Shown piece after piece: positions 53,401 to 62,284 of a stretch of 64,000 nucleotides of DNA. The stretch is taken from NCBI RefSeq assembly GCF_013450155.1, contig NZ_JACCKD010000004.1:62001-126000 (forward strand). The letters are read 5' to 3'. The DNA is from Haloechinothrix aidingensis (GTDB lineage Bacteria; Actinomycetota; Actinomycetes; Mycobacteriales; Pseudonocardiaceae). Every line of letters begins with the position of its first letter. The stretch's first letter is position 1. The translations under genes and the position numbers were made by a program. The notes beneath the pieces are model-generated. The model made no database searches. It had not been told where the DNA came from and saw nothing but the letters and a program-made list of their open reading frames with translations.

Positions 53401-54257
53401 CATCGTCCGGTGACTCCGGCGGGCAGCCCGGGGTGCTGCCCGCCGGCCCCGCCGACGAGCGTGACGAGCCACTGCTCGCGGTGAACAACATCGAGGTGAT
53501 CTACGACGAGGTCATCCTCGTGCTGCGCGGCATGTCGCTCGAGGTCCCCCGCGGAGCGATCGTGGCGATGCTCGGCTCCAACGGAGCGGGCAAGTCCACG
53601 ACGCTGAAGGCGATATCCGGGCTGTTGCCCACCGAGCACGGCGAGATCACCGACGGGTCGATCACCTTCGCGGGCGCGGACGTCACCACGATGGACGCGG
53701 CCGACCGGGTACGCAAGGGCATGTCGCTGTGCATGGAAGGCCGGCGGGTGTTCGAGCACCTCACGGTGCGCGAGAACCTGGTCGCAGGCTCCTACACGCG
53801 CGGGCGCATCGGCGACAGCGACCTCGACATCGTCTACACCTACTTTCCCAGGCTGCACGACCTGCGCGGGCGCACGGCCGGGTACCTCTCCGGTGGCGAG
53901 CAGCAGATGCTCGCGATCGGGCGGGCGATGATGGCCGAGCCGACCCTGCTGATGCTCGACGAACCCTCGCTCGGGCTCGCTCCACTGCTGGTCCAGGAGA
54001 TATTCGGGTACATAGCCAGGCTCAATGACGAGCTGGGCACCACGGTGCTCGTCGTCGAGCAGAACGCGAGCCGCGCGCTGCAGATCGCCCACCACGGTTA
54101 TGTCATGGAGCAGGGCCGGATCGTGCTCGACGGCTCCGCTGCCGAGCTACGGGAGAACCCCGATGTCAAGGAGTTCTACCTGGGACTCGGCGACGAGGGC
54201 GGCAGGAAGAACTACCGCGAGGTCAAGCACTACAAGCGCCGCAAGCGCTGGCTCTGA
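53397..54257 (+). CDS. Liv-type ABC transporter ATP-binding protein (LivF-like)
   Basis: 286 aa. Walker A GSNGAGKSTTLKAISGL near residue 59, signature LSGGEQQMLAIGRAMM near 162, Walker B LLMLDEPSLGLAPLLVQEI near 181, and VEQNASRALQIAHHGYVMEQ near 220. ATGA overlap with the binding protein. A basic C-terminal tail (YKRRKRWL) is longer than usual. Completes the importer with the LivG-like ATPase. Confidence 0.92.
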   Translation: MTSSGDSGGQPGVLPAGPADERDEPLLAVNNIEVIYDEVILVLRGMSLEVPRGAIVAMLGSNGAGKSTTLKAISGLLPTEHGEITDGSITFAGADVTTMDAADRVRKGMSLCMEGRRVFEHLTVRENLVAGSYTRGRIGDSDLDIVYTYFPRLHDLRGRTAGYLSGGEQQMLAIGRAMMAEPTLLMLDEPSLGLAPLLVQEIFGYIARLNDELGTTVLVVEQNASRALQIAHHGYVMEQGRIVLDGSAAELRENPDVKEFYLGLGDEGGRKNYREVKHYKRRKRWL

Positions 54258-54269
54258 CAGGGGGTCGAA

Positions 54270-55451
54270 ATGTCCGCATTGGACGAACGTGTCGGCGAGG
54301 TCGTCCGCCGGGCGGCTGCCCGCATCCCCGCGTTCGCCGCGCGGCTGCACGCGGCCGGGGTGCCGGCCGAGCGGGTACGGCGGGTCAGCGACCTCGACGA
54401 GCTGGCCGTGCTGACCAAGGACGACCTCATCGCGCTGCAACGCTCCGAGCCGCCGCTCGGCGGGATGCTCGACCCGGACACCGAGGTGTGTCGCTTGTTC
54501 TCGTCACCGGGGCCGCTCTACGAGCCACAGCTGGCAGGCGCCGACCCGTGGCGCTGGCAGGAGGCACTCCAGGCAGCGGGGTTCGGCCGCGGTGACGTGG
54601 TGCTCAACTGCTTCGGGTACCACCTCTCCCCCGCGGGCGCGATGTTCGACGAGGCAGCGCGGGCGCTTGGCTGCACGGTGGTGCCGGGCGGGACCGGCAG
54701 TCTCGACCTGCAGGTACAGGCGATCGCCGACCTGGGAGTCACCGCCTTCACGGGGTTGCCCAGCTACCTCAAGTCGCTGATCGAGCGCTATCACGAGGCC
54801 GGGCACGATGCCCGCGGCTGGCGGTTGTCCAAGGCGCTCGTGACGGCCGAGCCCCTCCCCGACTCGTTACGCGCGCTGCTGACCGAACACGTGCCCGTCG
54901 TCCGGGCCGCGTACGGCACGGCCGAGACCGGGCTGCTCGGCTACGAGATCGAGCCCGGTGCGGGCCTCCGGGTCCCCGACGGGGTCGTCGTGGACGTCTG
55001 CGACCTCGACACGGACCTGCCGATCGACAGCGGCGAGGGGCAGGTGGTGATCACCCTGCTGCGCCCCGAGTACCCCCTGGTGCGCTTCGGCACCGGCGAC
55101 CTGTCCGCCTGGATCACCGGACCGGACGGCTCGGCACGGCTGGCCGGGGTGCTCGGCCGTGTCGGTGCCGCGGTGAAGGTACGGGGGATGTTCCTGCATC
55201 CCCGGCAGGTCGACTCGGCCATGCGCGACCTGGCGGGCGTGGCGGGCTACCGGTTCGTCGTGGAGCGTGCCGCGCACCGGGACGAGCTACGCTGCGAGAT
55301 CGTCCCGTCGGCCGGGGTGGCCGGTGAGCAGGTCGCGGAAGCCGCCCGCGAGCGGATCAAGTCCGCGCTCCGCTTCAACACCCGCGTCGACATCGTCGAC
55401 GACCTCAACGGCACCGACACCCTGGTCGACCAGCGGGATTGGGCTGAATGA
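54270..55451 (+). CDS. Phenylacetate-CoA ligase-like adenylate-forming enzyme
   Basis: 393 aa, PaaK family. The phosphate loop is the short form FSSPGPLYEPQL near residue 77; YGTAETGLLGYE near 212, RFGTGDLSAWI near 272, and a C-terminal GRVGAAVKVRGMFLHPRQVD near 300. A final Lys-containing segment (ERIKSALRFNTRVDIV) is present. It would activate an aromatic or similar acid with CoA. Last gene of the Liv operon; its stop codon lies in a palindromic repeat that probably ends the transcript. Confidence 0.85.
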   Translation: MSALDERVGEVVRRAAARIPAFAARLHAAGVPAERVRRVSDLDELAVLTKDDLIALQRSEPPLGGMLDPDTEVCRLFSSPGPLYEPQLAGADPWRWQEALQAAGFGRGDVVLNCFGYHLSPAGAMFDEAARALGCTVVPGGTGSLDLQVQAIADLGVTAFTGLPSYLKSLIERYHEAGHDARGWRLSKALVTAEPLPDSLRALLTEHVPVVRAAYGTAETGLLGYEIEPGAGLRVPDGVVVDVCDLDTDLPIDSGEGQVVITLLRPEYPLVRFGTGDLSAWITGPDGSARLAGVLGRVGAAVKVRGMFLHPRQVDSAMRDLAGVAGYRFVVERAAHRDELRCEIVPSAGVAGEQVAEAARERIKSALRFNTRVDIVDDLNGTDTLVDQRDWAE

Positions 55452-55493
55452 CGCTGTCACTCCACCCGGCGGACTGACAGCGTCATTCAGCCC
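55441..55493. repeat. Long palindrome, copy 3; probable bidirectional terminator
   Basis: GGGCTGAATGACGCTGTCA at 55441-55459 is exactly complementary to 55475-55493, with a 15-nt loop. The left arm includes the stop codon of the PaaK-like gene and the right end is five bases from the rsmE stop, so it sits at a convergent gene junction. No U-tract is seen. Same family as 27651 and 44523. Confidence 0.85.
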
Positions 55494-55497
55494 ACCG

Positions 55498-56262
55498 TCA
55501 CGTCCAGCGGGACGTACGTGCGCCGAGCGCGCCGAGCGTCACCGCGGCGGCCGTGGACGCGCGCAGCACGGTGCCGCCCAACCGCACGGGTCGCGCGCCT
55601 GCCTCGCCGAGCACCTCGAGCTCGCGGCCGGCGAGCCCGCCTTCCGGTCCGACGACCACCACGAGCTCACCGGTGTCCGGGAGCGCGACCTCCCGCAACG
55701 GCACACCGGCGCCGGCGTCCAGTACCAGTGCCGCGTGTGCCCGGCCCACGAGGTCACACAACCCCGCGATGTCGACCAGCTCGGCGATCTCCGGAACCCA
55801 CAGCCGCCGCGCCTGCTTGGCCGCCGCCCGCGCCGTCGACAGCCAACGCTCCCGGCCCTTCGCCGCGCGCCCTGGCTGGTCCCACCGCGCCACGCACCGC
55901 TCGGCCTGCCACGGCACGATCGCGTCCGCGCCCACCTCGGTCGCCAGCTCGACGGCGAGCTCCCCTCTATCCCCCTTCACGAGGGCCTGCGCGACCGTCA
56001 CCCGCAGTGCGGGCGGTTCCTCCTGCCAGCGGTCCAGCACGGTCACCGCCAGCTCCGGGTGGCGTCCCGGCCGCACCTCGGCCGCGGCGCACGCAGTGGC
56101 ACCGCCTCGCCCGTCGGTGAGCACCAGATGCTCACCCTCCCGGACCCGCAGCACGGTCACCGCGTGCCGGGCCTCGTCCCCCGTCAACAGTCCCTGCTCC
56201 CCGTCGGGAAGCGCATCGACGACGAAGAACGGGCGCGGACCGGCGTCCCTGGCCGCGCTCAT
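55498..56262 (-). CDS. rsmE: 16S rRNA (uracil1498-N3)-methyltransferase
   Basis: 254 aa from ATG 56262. SPOUT-fold C-terminus with ELVVVVGPEGGLAGRELEV near residue 200 and RLGGTVLRASTAAAVTLGAL near 228; N-terminal PUA-like part GDEARHAVTVLRVREGEHLV. It methylates 16S rRNA U1498. It ends the hrcA-dnaJ-rsmE group, the same order as Rv2374c-Rv2372c of M. tuberculosis. Confidence 0.92.
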   Translation of the reverse strand: MSAARDAGPRPFFVVDALPDGEQGLLTGDEARHAVTVLRVREGEHLVLTDGRGGATACAAAEVRPGRHPELAVTVLDRWQEEPPALRVTVAQALVKGDRGELAVELATEVGADAIVPWQAERCVARWDQPGRAAKGRERWLSTARAAAKQARRLWVPEIAELVDIAGLCDLVGRAHAALVLDAGAGVPLREVALPDTGELVVVVGPEGGLAGRELEVLGEAGARPVRLGGTVLRASTAAAVTLGALGARTSRWT

Positions 56263-56385
56263 CGCGGCACCACCGGGCACGGCAGCCGGACAGGGGCAGC
56301 GTGGCCCGCGAGGAGGGACCGCTCAGCGAGACCCGCGAGGACCGCGGGAACGCTGCCGCGCGCGGGCATCATCGGCGCCGCGGGC

Positions 56386-57570
56386 TCACCGGTTGCTTCT
56401 CGCACGCAGCTTGGAGAACAACCCGCTCACCCCGGACTGCCTGCTGCCATTGGTGGCCACCGACGTGTCGTCCTCGCCCCGCAGGTCGGCGAGTTCCCGC
56501 AGCAGGCGACGCTGCTCGTCGTCGAGCTTGGTCGGCACCACGACGTCGACGTGCACATGGAGGTCGCCACGACCTTCGACGCGCCCGGAGGAGCGCAGCT
56601 TCGGCATCCCCTTGCCGGACAGCACCAGCTCGGACTCGGGCTGGGTCCCCGGCTCGATCTCCACCTCGGTCTCCCCGTCGATCAACGTCTCGAGCGGGAT
56701 GGGGGCACCGAGCGCGGCCGTGGTCATCGGGATACGCACATGGCAGTGCAGCTCGTGGCCCTGGCGCAGGAACACCTCGTGCGGCTGCTCGTCGACCTCC
56801 ACGTAGAGGTCACCCGCGGGCCCGCCACCGGGGCCGACCTCGCCCTGGCCGGAGAGCCTGATGCGCATACCGTCGCCGACACCGGCGGGGATCTTCGCCG
56901 ACACGGTGCGCCGGGAACGCACGCGGCCATCGCCCTGGCACTGCCGGCACGGGTCCTTGATGACCTCACCGACACCGTGACAGGCCGGGCACGGGCGCGC
57001 CGTGATGACCTGGCCGAGGAACGAACGCTGCACGGACTGGACCTCACCACGGCCCGCGCAGGTGTCACAGCTGGTGGTCGCCTTCCCAGAGGCCGAGCCG
57101 GCACCCCGGCAGTGGTCGCACAGCACGGCGGTGTCGACGGTGAGTTCCTTGGTCACACCGGTCGCGCACTCCTCCAGGTTCAGACCCACCCTGATCAGCG
57201 CGTCCGCGCCGGGCTGCACCCGGCTGCGGGGCCCGCGACCGCCGCCACCGGCCCCGGACGCCCCGCCGAAGAAGGCGTCCATGATGTCGCCGAGACCGCC
57301 GAAACCGGCGAACGGGTCACGCATCCCGCCTGCGCCCGCGGCGGAAGCGCCGTTGTCCATCGGGTCGCCGCCGAGATCGACGACCTTGCGCTTCTGCGGG
57401 TCGGACAGGACCTCGTAGGCTGTCGTGACTTCGCTGAATCGCTGCTGTGCGTCGTCGGACTTGTTGACGTCCGGGTGCAGCTCACGAGCAAGTTTACGGT
57501 ATGCGCGCTTGATCTCCTGATCACTGGCGTCCTTGGAGACGCCGAGCGTCGCGTAGTAGTCCTTGGGCAC
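56386..57570 (-). CDS. dnaJ: Chaperone protein DnaJ
   Basis: 394 aa from GTG 57570 ([20 protein letters not shown]). J domain with HPDVNK (HPD motif) near residue 33, a Gly-rich linker with [15 protein letters not shown], four zinc motifs ([32 protein letters not shown]) at about 140-205, then the C-terminal substrate-binding domain. Cochaperone of DnaK. Encoded after hrcA, as in the actinobacterial dnaJ2 locus. Confidence 0.94.
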   Translation of the reverse strand: MPKDYYATLGVSKDASDQEIKRAYRKLARELHPDVNKSDDAQQRFSEVTTAYEVLSDPQKRKVVDLGGDPMDNGASAAGAGGMRDPFAGFGGLGDIMDAFFGGASGAGGGGRGPRSRVQPGADALIRVGLNLEECATGVTKELTVDTAVLCDHCRGAGSASGKATTSCDTCAGRGEVQSVQRSFLGQVITARPCPACHGVGEVIKDPCRQCQGDGRVRSRRTVSAKIPAGVGDGMRIRLSGQGEVGPGGGPAGDLYVEVDEQPHEVFLRQGHELHCHVRIPMTTAALGAPIPLETLIDGETEVEIEPGTQPESELVLSGKGMPKLRSSGRVEGRGDLHVHVDVVVPTKLDDEQRRLLRELADLRGEDDTSVATNGSRQSGVSGLFSKLRARSNR

Positions 57571-57654
57571 CGTCTTGCTGTCCTCCTCGACGAAGTCTCG
57601 ATGGCGTACCCCGTTCACGAACGCGGGGCACTGTCTCACATGCCAGTGTTCCGG

Positions 57655-58680
57655 TTACCTCCCGGCCAGGATCTGCCCGACGTAGTTGGCCACGGCACGG
57701 ACCGCGGCGATAGTGGTCGGGTAATCCATCCTGGTCGGGCCGACCACGCCCATACCGCCGAGCAACGTGTCGTCGGAGCCGTACCCGATCGATACGACCG
57801 AGGTACTCCGCATCTGCTCGTCCTCATTCTCCTCACCGATCCGCACGGTTACCGCACCGGGTCCGCGGGTCGCGGCGAGCAACTTGAGCACGACCACCTG
57901 TTCCTCCAGCGCTTCGAGCACCTGCCGAAGCGAGTCGGGAAAGTCCGCGGCGTTACGAGTGAGATTCGCCGTACCGCCGAGCACGAGCCGGTCCTCCGGG
58001 TGCTCCACCAGGGACTCGACCAGCGAGGTGCACACCCGCGTCATCGCGTCCCGCAGCTCGGGAGGACACTGCTCCGGAAGCTCAGCGACGGCGGTGGCCG
58101 CGTCGGACATCCGCTGCCCGCTGATCGCGGAGTTCAGCATCTGCCGCAGCCGTGCCACATCCTCCTCGGTGATCACATCGCCCACGTCCACGGCGCGCTG
58201 GTCCACCTGCCCGGCACCGGTGATCAGTACGAGCATCAGCCGCGCCTCTGTCAGCGGGACGACCTCGAGGTGCCGCACGGTCGAGTTGGTGATCATCGGG
58301 TATTGCACGATGGCCACCTGGCGCGTGAGCTGGGCCAGCAGGCGCACCGAACGCCGCAGCACGTCCTCGAGATCCACGGCACCTTCCAGCACCGTCTCGA
58401 TCGCCCGGCGCTCGGCCGGGCTCAACGGCTTGATCTCGGAGAGCCGGTCGACGAACACCCGGTAGCCCTTGTCCGTGGGGATACGCCCGGCGCTGGTGTG
58501 CGGCTGGGTGATGTAGCCGTCCTCCTCGAGCGACGCCATATCGTTGCGCACCGTGGCACTGGACACACCCAGGCTGTGCCGCTCCACGATCGCCTTGGAA
58601 CCGACCGGCTCCTGGTGTGAGACGTAGTCGGCGACGATGGCGCGCAGCACCTCGAACCGGCGGTCGTCCGAGCCTGCCAC
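57655..58680 (-). CDS. hrcA: Heat-inducible transcription repressor HrcA
   Basis: 341 aa, GTG 58680. N-terminal winged helix ([60 protein letters not shown]) and the C-terminal HrcA domain with [20 protein letters not shown] near 175 and [20 protein letters not shown] near 298. It represses groEL-type genes by binding CIRCE elements. I see no CIRCE sequence immediately upstream of hrcA here. Confidence 0.94.
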   Translation of the reverse strand: MAGSDDRRFEVLRAIVADYVSHQEPVGSKAIVERHSLGVSSATVRNDMASLEEDGYITQPHTSAGRIPTDKGYRVFVDRLSEIKPLSPAERRAIETVLEGAVDLEDVLRRSVRLLAQLTRQVAIVQYPMITNSTVRHLEVVPLTEARLMLVLITGAGQVDQRAVDVGDVITEEDVARLRQMLNSAISGQRMSDAATAVAELPEQCPPELRDAMTRVCTSLVESLVEHPEDRLVLGGTANLTRNAADFPDSLRQVLEALEEQVVVLKLLAATRGPGAVTVRIGEENEDEQMRSTSVVSIGYGSDDTLLGGMGVVGPTRMDYPTTIAAVRAVANYVGQILAGR

Positions 58681-58774
58681 CTGCTTACCTCCGTGTGGTC
58701 GTGGACATGGGCTACCACCCCCAGTTTACGGACCCTGCGGCACGCTCACCCCGTGCTCGGGCGCCGCACCACCG

Positions 58775-60079
58775 TCACTCCAGTAGCCGGCACACCACCC
58801 CGTCGGCCAGCAGCCTGCCACGCCTGGTCAGGACGGCACGCCCGCCGTCGAACGCCGCGGGGTCGAGCAGTCCGCCGGCGGCGGCCTCCGACGCGGCACG
58901 CAGCCCGGCATCACCGAGCTCGCCTGTGGGCAGGCCCTCCGAGGTACGCAGCCGCAACATCACGCGCTCGGTGCCGCGATCCTCCTCGGTCAGGCGCTCA
59001 CCGTCCTGGACAGGCAGCAGCCCGGCCCCGAGCAACGCCCCGTACCGGGCCGGGTGCTTGACGTTCCACCAGCGGATACCGCCGACGTGGCTGTGCGCGC
59101 CGGGACCGGCGCCCCACCAGTCACCGTCGTGCCAGTACCCCAGGTTGTGCCTGCACCGGGCATCCTCGCCGGCCGCCCAGTTGGAGACCTCGTACCAGCC
59201 CATCCCTGCCTCGTCGAGGACGTCGTCGATCAGCTCGTAGTCCTCGGCGAGCGTGTCCTCGTCGGGTGGGGCCAGCTCGCCGCGCCGCACCCGCCTGGCA
59301 AGGGCGGTGCCGTCCTCGACCGTCAGCGCGTACGCGGACACGTGGTCCACCTCCGCCGCCAGCACCGCCTCGAGCGAGGCGCGGAGGTCCTCCTTGCGCT
59401 CGCCAGGGGTCCCGTAGATCAGGTCCAGGTTGACGTGCTCGAACCCCGCGGCCCGCGCCTCCCGCGCGGCCGTCACGGCGCGGCCGGGGGTGTGCTGCCG
59501 GTCCAGCACGCGCAGCACGTGCTCGGCTGCCGATTGCATACCGAGCGACACCCTGGTGTAACCCGCGTCACGAATGCCGGCGAAGAACTCCGCGGACGTC
59601 GACTCGGGGTTGGACTCGGTGCTCACCTCGGCGCCCGCTGCGAGCCCGAACGCGTCCCGCACGGCCTGGAGCACGGCGCCGAGACCGTCCGCCCCCAGCA
59701 ACGACGGTGTGCCTCCCCCGACGAACACCGTCTCGGCCCGGGGAGGGTCGCCGAGCACGGCGGCAGCCCGGCCGAGCTCGGTACGCAGCCCTTCCAGCCA
59801 GCTCCGCATCGACGATCCCGCATCGAGCTCGTCCGGCGTGTAGGTGTTGAAGTCGCAGTACCCGCAACGGGTGGCACAGAACGGCACGTGCACGTACACG
59901 CCGAACGGCGCGCGTGCTCGCCCGCCGAGCTCCTCGGCCGTCGGGCCGGAGCCCGCCGGCTCGCCGGCGGTCGCGCTCCGGTGCGCGGGGTCGCCGTCAT
60001 GTACGACGCTCGCGTGCGCGGGATGAACGCCGTCATGTACGACGCTCGCGTGCGCGGGATAAACACCGTCATGTGCCAC
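58775..60079 (-). CDS. hemW: Radical SAM coproporphyrinogen oxidase-like protein HemW
   Basis: 434 aa if GTG 60079 is the start. The radical SAM cluster site is PFCATRCGYCDFNTYTPDEL (C-x3-C-x2-C) near residue 68; ETVFVGGGTPSLLGADGL near 115, RVSLGMQSAAEHVLRVLDRQ near 185 and VNLDLIYGTPGE near 220 follow, with a HemW-type C-terminus. HemW handles heme and is often misnamed HemN. Residues 1-57 are not conserved and consist partly of a 12-residue repeat encoded by the tandem DNA repeat at 59996, so the true start may be later. Confidence 0.9.
   Translation of the reverse strand: MAHDGVYPAHASVVHDGVHPAHASVVHDGDPAHRSATAGEPAGSGPTAEELGGRARAPFGVYVHVPFCATRCGYCDFNTYTPDELDAGSSMRSWLEGLRTELGRAAAVLGDPPRAETVFVGGGTPSLLGADGLGAVLQAVRDAFGLAAGAEVSTESNPESTSAEFFAGIRDAGYTRVSLGMQSAAEHVLRVLDRQHTPGRAVTAAREARAAGFEHVNLDLIYGTPGERKEDLRASLEAVLAAEVDHVSAYALTVEDGTALARRVRRGELAPPDEDTLAEDYELIDDVLDEAGMGWYEVSNWAAGEDARCRHNLGYWHDGDWWGAGPGAHSHVGGIRWWNVKHPARYGALLGAGLLPVQDGERLTEEDRGTERVMLRLRTSEGLPTGELGDAGLRAASEAAAGGLLDPAAFDGGRAVLTRRGRLLADGVVCRLLE
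59996..60067. repeat. 36-bp tandem repeat at the 5' end of hemW
   Basis: Two units, 59996-60031 and 60032-60067, differ at only two positions (unit begins GTCATGTACGACGCTCGCGT). A degenerate partial unit precedes and six bases of a third follow. On the hemW strand it encodes a 12-residue repeat rich in His, Ala and Val. The length is a multiple of three, so the frame is kept. Confidence 0.85.
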
Positions 60080-60209
60080 ACCTACAGTGTCCCGGACCGG
60101 GGCGGGAGCCGCGGCGGGAGGTACCGGGCGACCCGATCGAGTCGTGACCCTCCTCCCACCATATGGGCACAGCTAGACCGCATACTGGGCGACTGGCACC
60201 CTGGGAATC

Positions 60210-60296
60210 ATGACTTCTCCCGGTATCGTCCTCGTGGTTCGCCGCCACGTCGACTACCGGCGTGTGTCCAGCGCCCTCTGCCGGCCGGCGGCCTGA
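60210..60296 (+). CDS. Leader peptide of the sulfur-assimilation operon
   Basis: A 28-codon frame starting ATG 60210 and ending TGA 60294-60296, about 150 bases before the sulfite reductase start. It encodes the motif VVRRHVD, then RRVSSALCR near its end, the pattern of the short actinomycete 'putative leader peptides' found before sulfur genes. The Cys codon near the end suggests attenuation by cysteine availability (family knowledge and inference). The stretch from here to 60446 otherwise holds no gene. Confidence 0.75.
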   Translation: MTSPGIVLVVRRHVDYRRVSSALCRPAA

Positions 60297-60446
60297 AGTC
60301 GCTGGGGTATCCCCGCCCGCGGACGCATCCGATCTCTCACTGTGCGAGCAGCGCTGCTCCACCGTCCGGAGCGTGCGCACCGGCGACGGCCGACCCTGAC
60401 CCACCTGCATCGCGTGCACGACATCGTTGTGAGACCGGAGGACGAC

Positions 60447-62126
60447 GTGACATCTCCATCCGCCCCGAAGCGAACCAAGCAACGCCGGGGTGAAGGGCAG
60501 TGGGCTCTCGGGTACCGCGAGCCGCTGAACCCGAACGAGCGCTCCAAGAAGGACGACCACCCCCTCAACGTGCGCGCCCGTATCGAGAACATCTACGCCC
60601 ACCGCGGGTTCGAGTCGATCGACCCGGGTGATCTCCGTGGGCGTTTCCGCTGGTATGGGCTCTACACGCAGCGCAAGCCGGGAATCGACGGTGGGCGCAC
60701 CGCCACGCTCGAGCCCGAGGAGCTCGACGACTCCTACTTCATGCTGCGCGTGCGCATCGACGGCGGTGCGTTGACGACCTCGCAGCTGTCCCTGCTCGGC
60801 GAGCTCTCCCAGACCTACGCACGCGACTCCGCCGACATCACCGACCGCCAGAACATCCAGTACCACTGGATCCGCATCGAGGACATGCCCACCATCTGGG
60901 CACGCCTCGAGGAGGCCGGGCTGTCCACGATGACCGCGTGCGGCGATGCGCCCCGCGTGATCCTGAGCTCCCCGGTGGGCGGCATCGCCTCCGACGAGGT
61001 GATCGACCCCACACCGGCCATCGAGGAGATCCAGAACCGCTACCTCGGCGACCCGTCACTGGCCAACCTGCCGCGCAAGTACAAGACGGCGATCTCCGGG
61101 CTGCAGGACGTCGCACACGAGGTGCACGACATCGCCTTCGTGGGGGTCGAGCACCCCGAGCACGGCCCGGGCTTCGACCTCTGGGTCGGTGGCGGGCTGT
61201 CCACGAACCCGATGATCGGTCAGCGCCTGGGCACCTGGGTGCCCAGGGACGAGGTCCCCGAGGTGTGGGCCGGGGTGACCAAGCTGTTCCGGGACTACGG
61301 CTACCGCCGCCTGCGGCACCGCGCGCGCATCAAGTTCCTCGTCAAGGACTGGGGCGCGGAGAAGTTCCGCGAGGTCCTCGAGTCCGAGTACCTGGGCAGG
61401 CAGCTGGTCGACGGCCCGGCGCCGGAGGTCCCCGAGCAGCCGCGTGACCATGTCGGCGCGCACCGGCAGAAGGACGGCAACTACTACGTGGGTGCCGCCC
61501 CCGTCGCGGGGCGGGTGTCCGGCAGCACGTTGCTGGGCGTCGCCAAGGCAGCCGAGCGCGCGGGCTCGGGGCGCGTCCGGTTGACGCCCCAGCAGAAGCT
61601 CGTCGTGCTCGACGTCCCCGAGTCCGAGGTAGAGGGACTGCAGTCCGAACTGAGCACCCTCGGCCTGGACGCGACGGCGTCGCCCTGGCGCCGTGGCGTG
61701 ATGGCCTGCACCGGCATCGAGTTCTGCAAGCTGGCGATCGTGGAGACCAAGGACCGCGCCAAGCAGCTCGTCGCCGACCTGGAGCAGCGGCTGGCCGACA
61801 TCACCGACGGGATCACCACGCCGATCAGCGTGCACCTCAACGGCTGCCCCAACTCCTGCGCGCGCATCCAGACCGCGGACATCGGCCTGAAGGGTCAGAT
61901 CGTCACCGACGACGACGGCAACCAGGTCGAGGGCTTCCAGGTCCATCTCGGCGGCGGCCTCGGGCTGGACGCCGGGTTCGGGCGCAAGCTGCGTGGCCAC
62001 AAGGTCACCAGCGCGGAGCTGGGCGACTACGTCGAGCGGGTCGTCCGCACGTTCGTCGAGCAGCGCGAAGAGGGCGAGCGTTTCCCCCAGTGGGTGCAGC
62101 GCGCCAGTGATGACGATCTGAAATGA
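60447..62126 (+). CDS. sir: Ferredoxin-dependent sulfite reductase
   Basis: 559 aa from GTG 60447, with GGAGG seven bases upstream. Two nitrite/sulfite reductase repeats are visible; the 4Fe-4S/siroheme ligands are in ACTGIEFCKLAIVETK near residue 430 and NGCPNSCARIQTADIGLKG near 470. The N-terminal half has DITDRQNIQYHWIRIEDMP. It reduces sulfite to sulfide with six electrons from ferredoxin (NirA/SirA group of actinobacteria). Stop overlaps the start of the zinc-ribbon gene. Confidence 0.93.
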   Translation: MTSPSAPKRTKQRRGEGQWALGYREPLNPNERSKKDDHPLNVRARIENIYAHRGFESIDPGDLRGRFRWYGLYTQRKPGIDGGRTATLEPEELDDSYFMLRVRIDGGALTTSQLSLLGELSQTYARDSADITDRQNIQYHWIRIEDMPTIWARLEEAGLSTMTACGDAPRVILSSPVGGIASDEVIDPTPAIEEIQNRYLGDPSLANLPRKYKTAISGLQDVAHEVHDIAFVGVEHPEHGPGFDLWVGGGLSTNPMIGQRLGTWVPRDEVPEVWAGVTKLFRDYGYRRLRHRARIKFLVKDWGAEKFREVLESEYLGRQLVDGPAPEVPEQPRDHVGAHRQKDGNYYVGAAPVAGRVSGSTLLGVAKAAERAGSGRVRLTPQQKLVVLDVPESEVEGLQSELSTLGLDATASPWRRGVMACTGIEFCKLAIVETKDRAKQLVADLEQRLADITDGITTPISVHLNGCPNSCARIQTADIGLKGQIVTDDDGNQVEGFQVHLGGGLGLDAGFGRKLRGHKVTSAELGDYVERVVRTFVEQREEGERFPQWVQRASDDDLK

Positions 62127-62284
62127 GTGAGCGTGCGACTCCGTTTCACTGCCCCTACTGCGGTGACGAGGACCTACGGCCCACAGAGGAGGCCGACACG
62201 CCCGGTGCGTGGCTGTGCGCCGCGTGCCGGCGAGTGTTCACGGTGAAACTCGTCGGACTGTCCTTTCCGGAAGGTGCGAGATGA
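62123..62284 (+). CDS. Small zinc-ribbon protein of the cys operon
   Basis: 53 aa, ATG 62123 overlapping the sir stop (ATGA), ending TGA 62282-62284 across the cysH start (ATGA). It contains CPYCGDE near residue 10 and CAACRRVF near 32, a zinc-ribbon pair, and ends LVGLSFPEGAR. A similar short gene lies between sulfite reductase and cysH in Streptomyces (SCO6101 position). Tight coupling on both sides implies a role in sulfate reduction; chemistry unknown. Confidence 0.85.
   Translation: MSERATPFHCPYCGDEDLRPTEEADTPGAWLCAACRRVFTVKLVGLSFPEGAR

Noticed and set aside
55267-58620. A 1117-codon plus-strand frame spanning rsmE, dnaJ and hrcA
   Set aside because: It is antisense to three firmly identified genes and its translation is rich in Arg, Pro, Gly and His, as expected for a shadow frame in high-GC DNA.
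58681-58774. CIRCE element for HrcA upstream of hrcA
   Set aside because: No TTAGCACTC...GAGTGCTAA-like inverted repeat is present in the gap.
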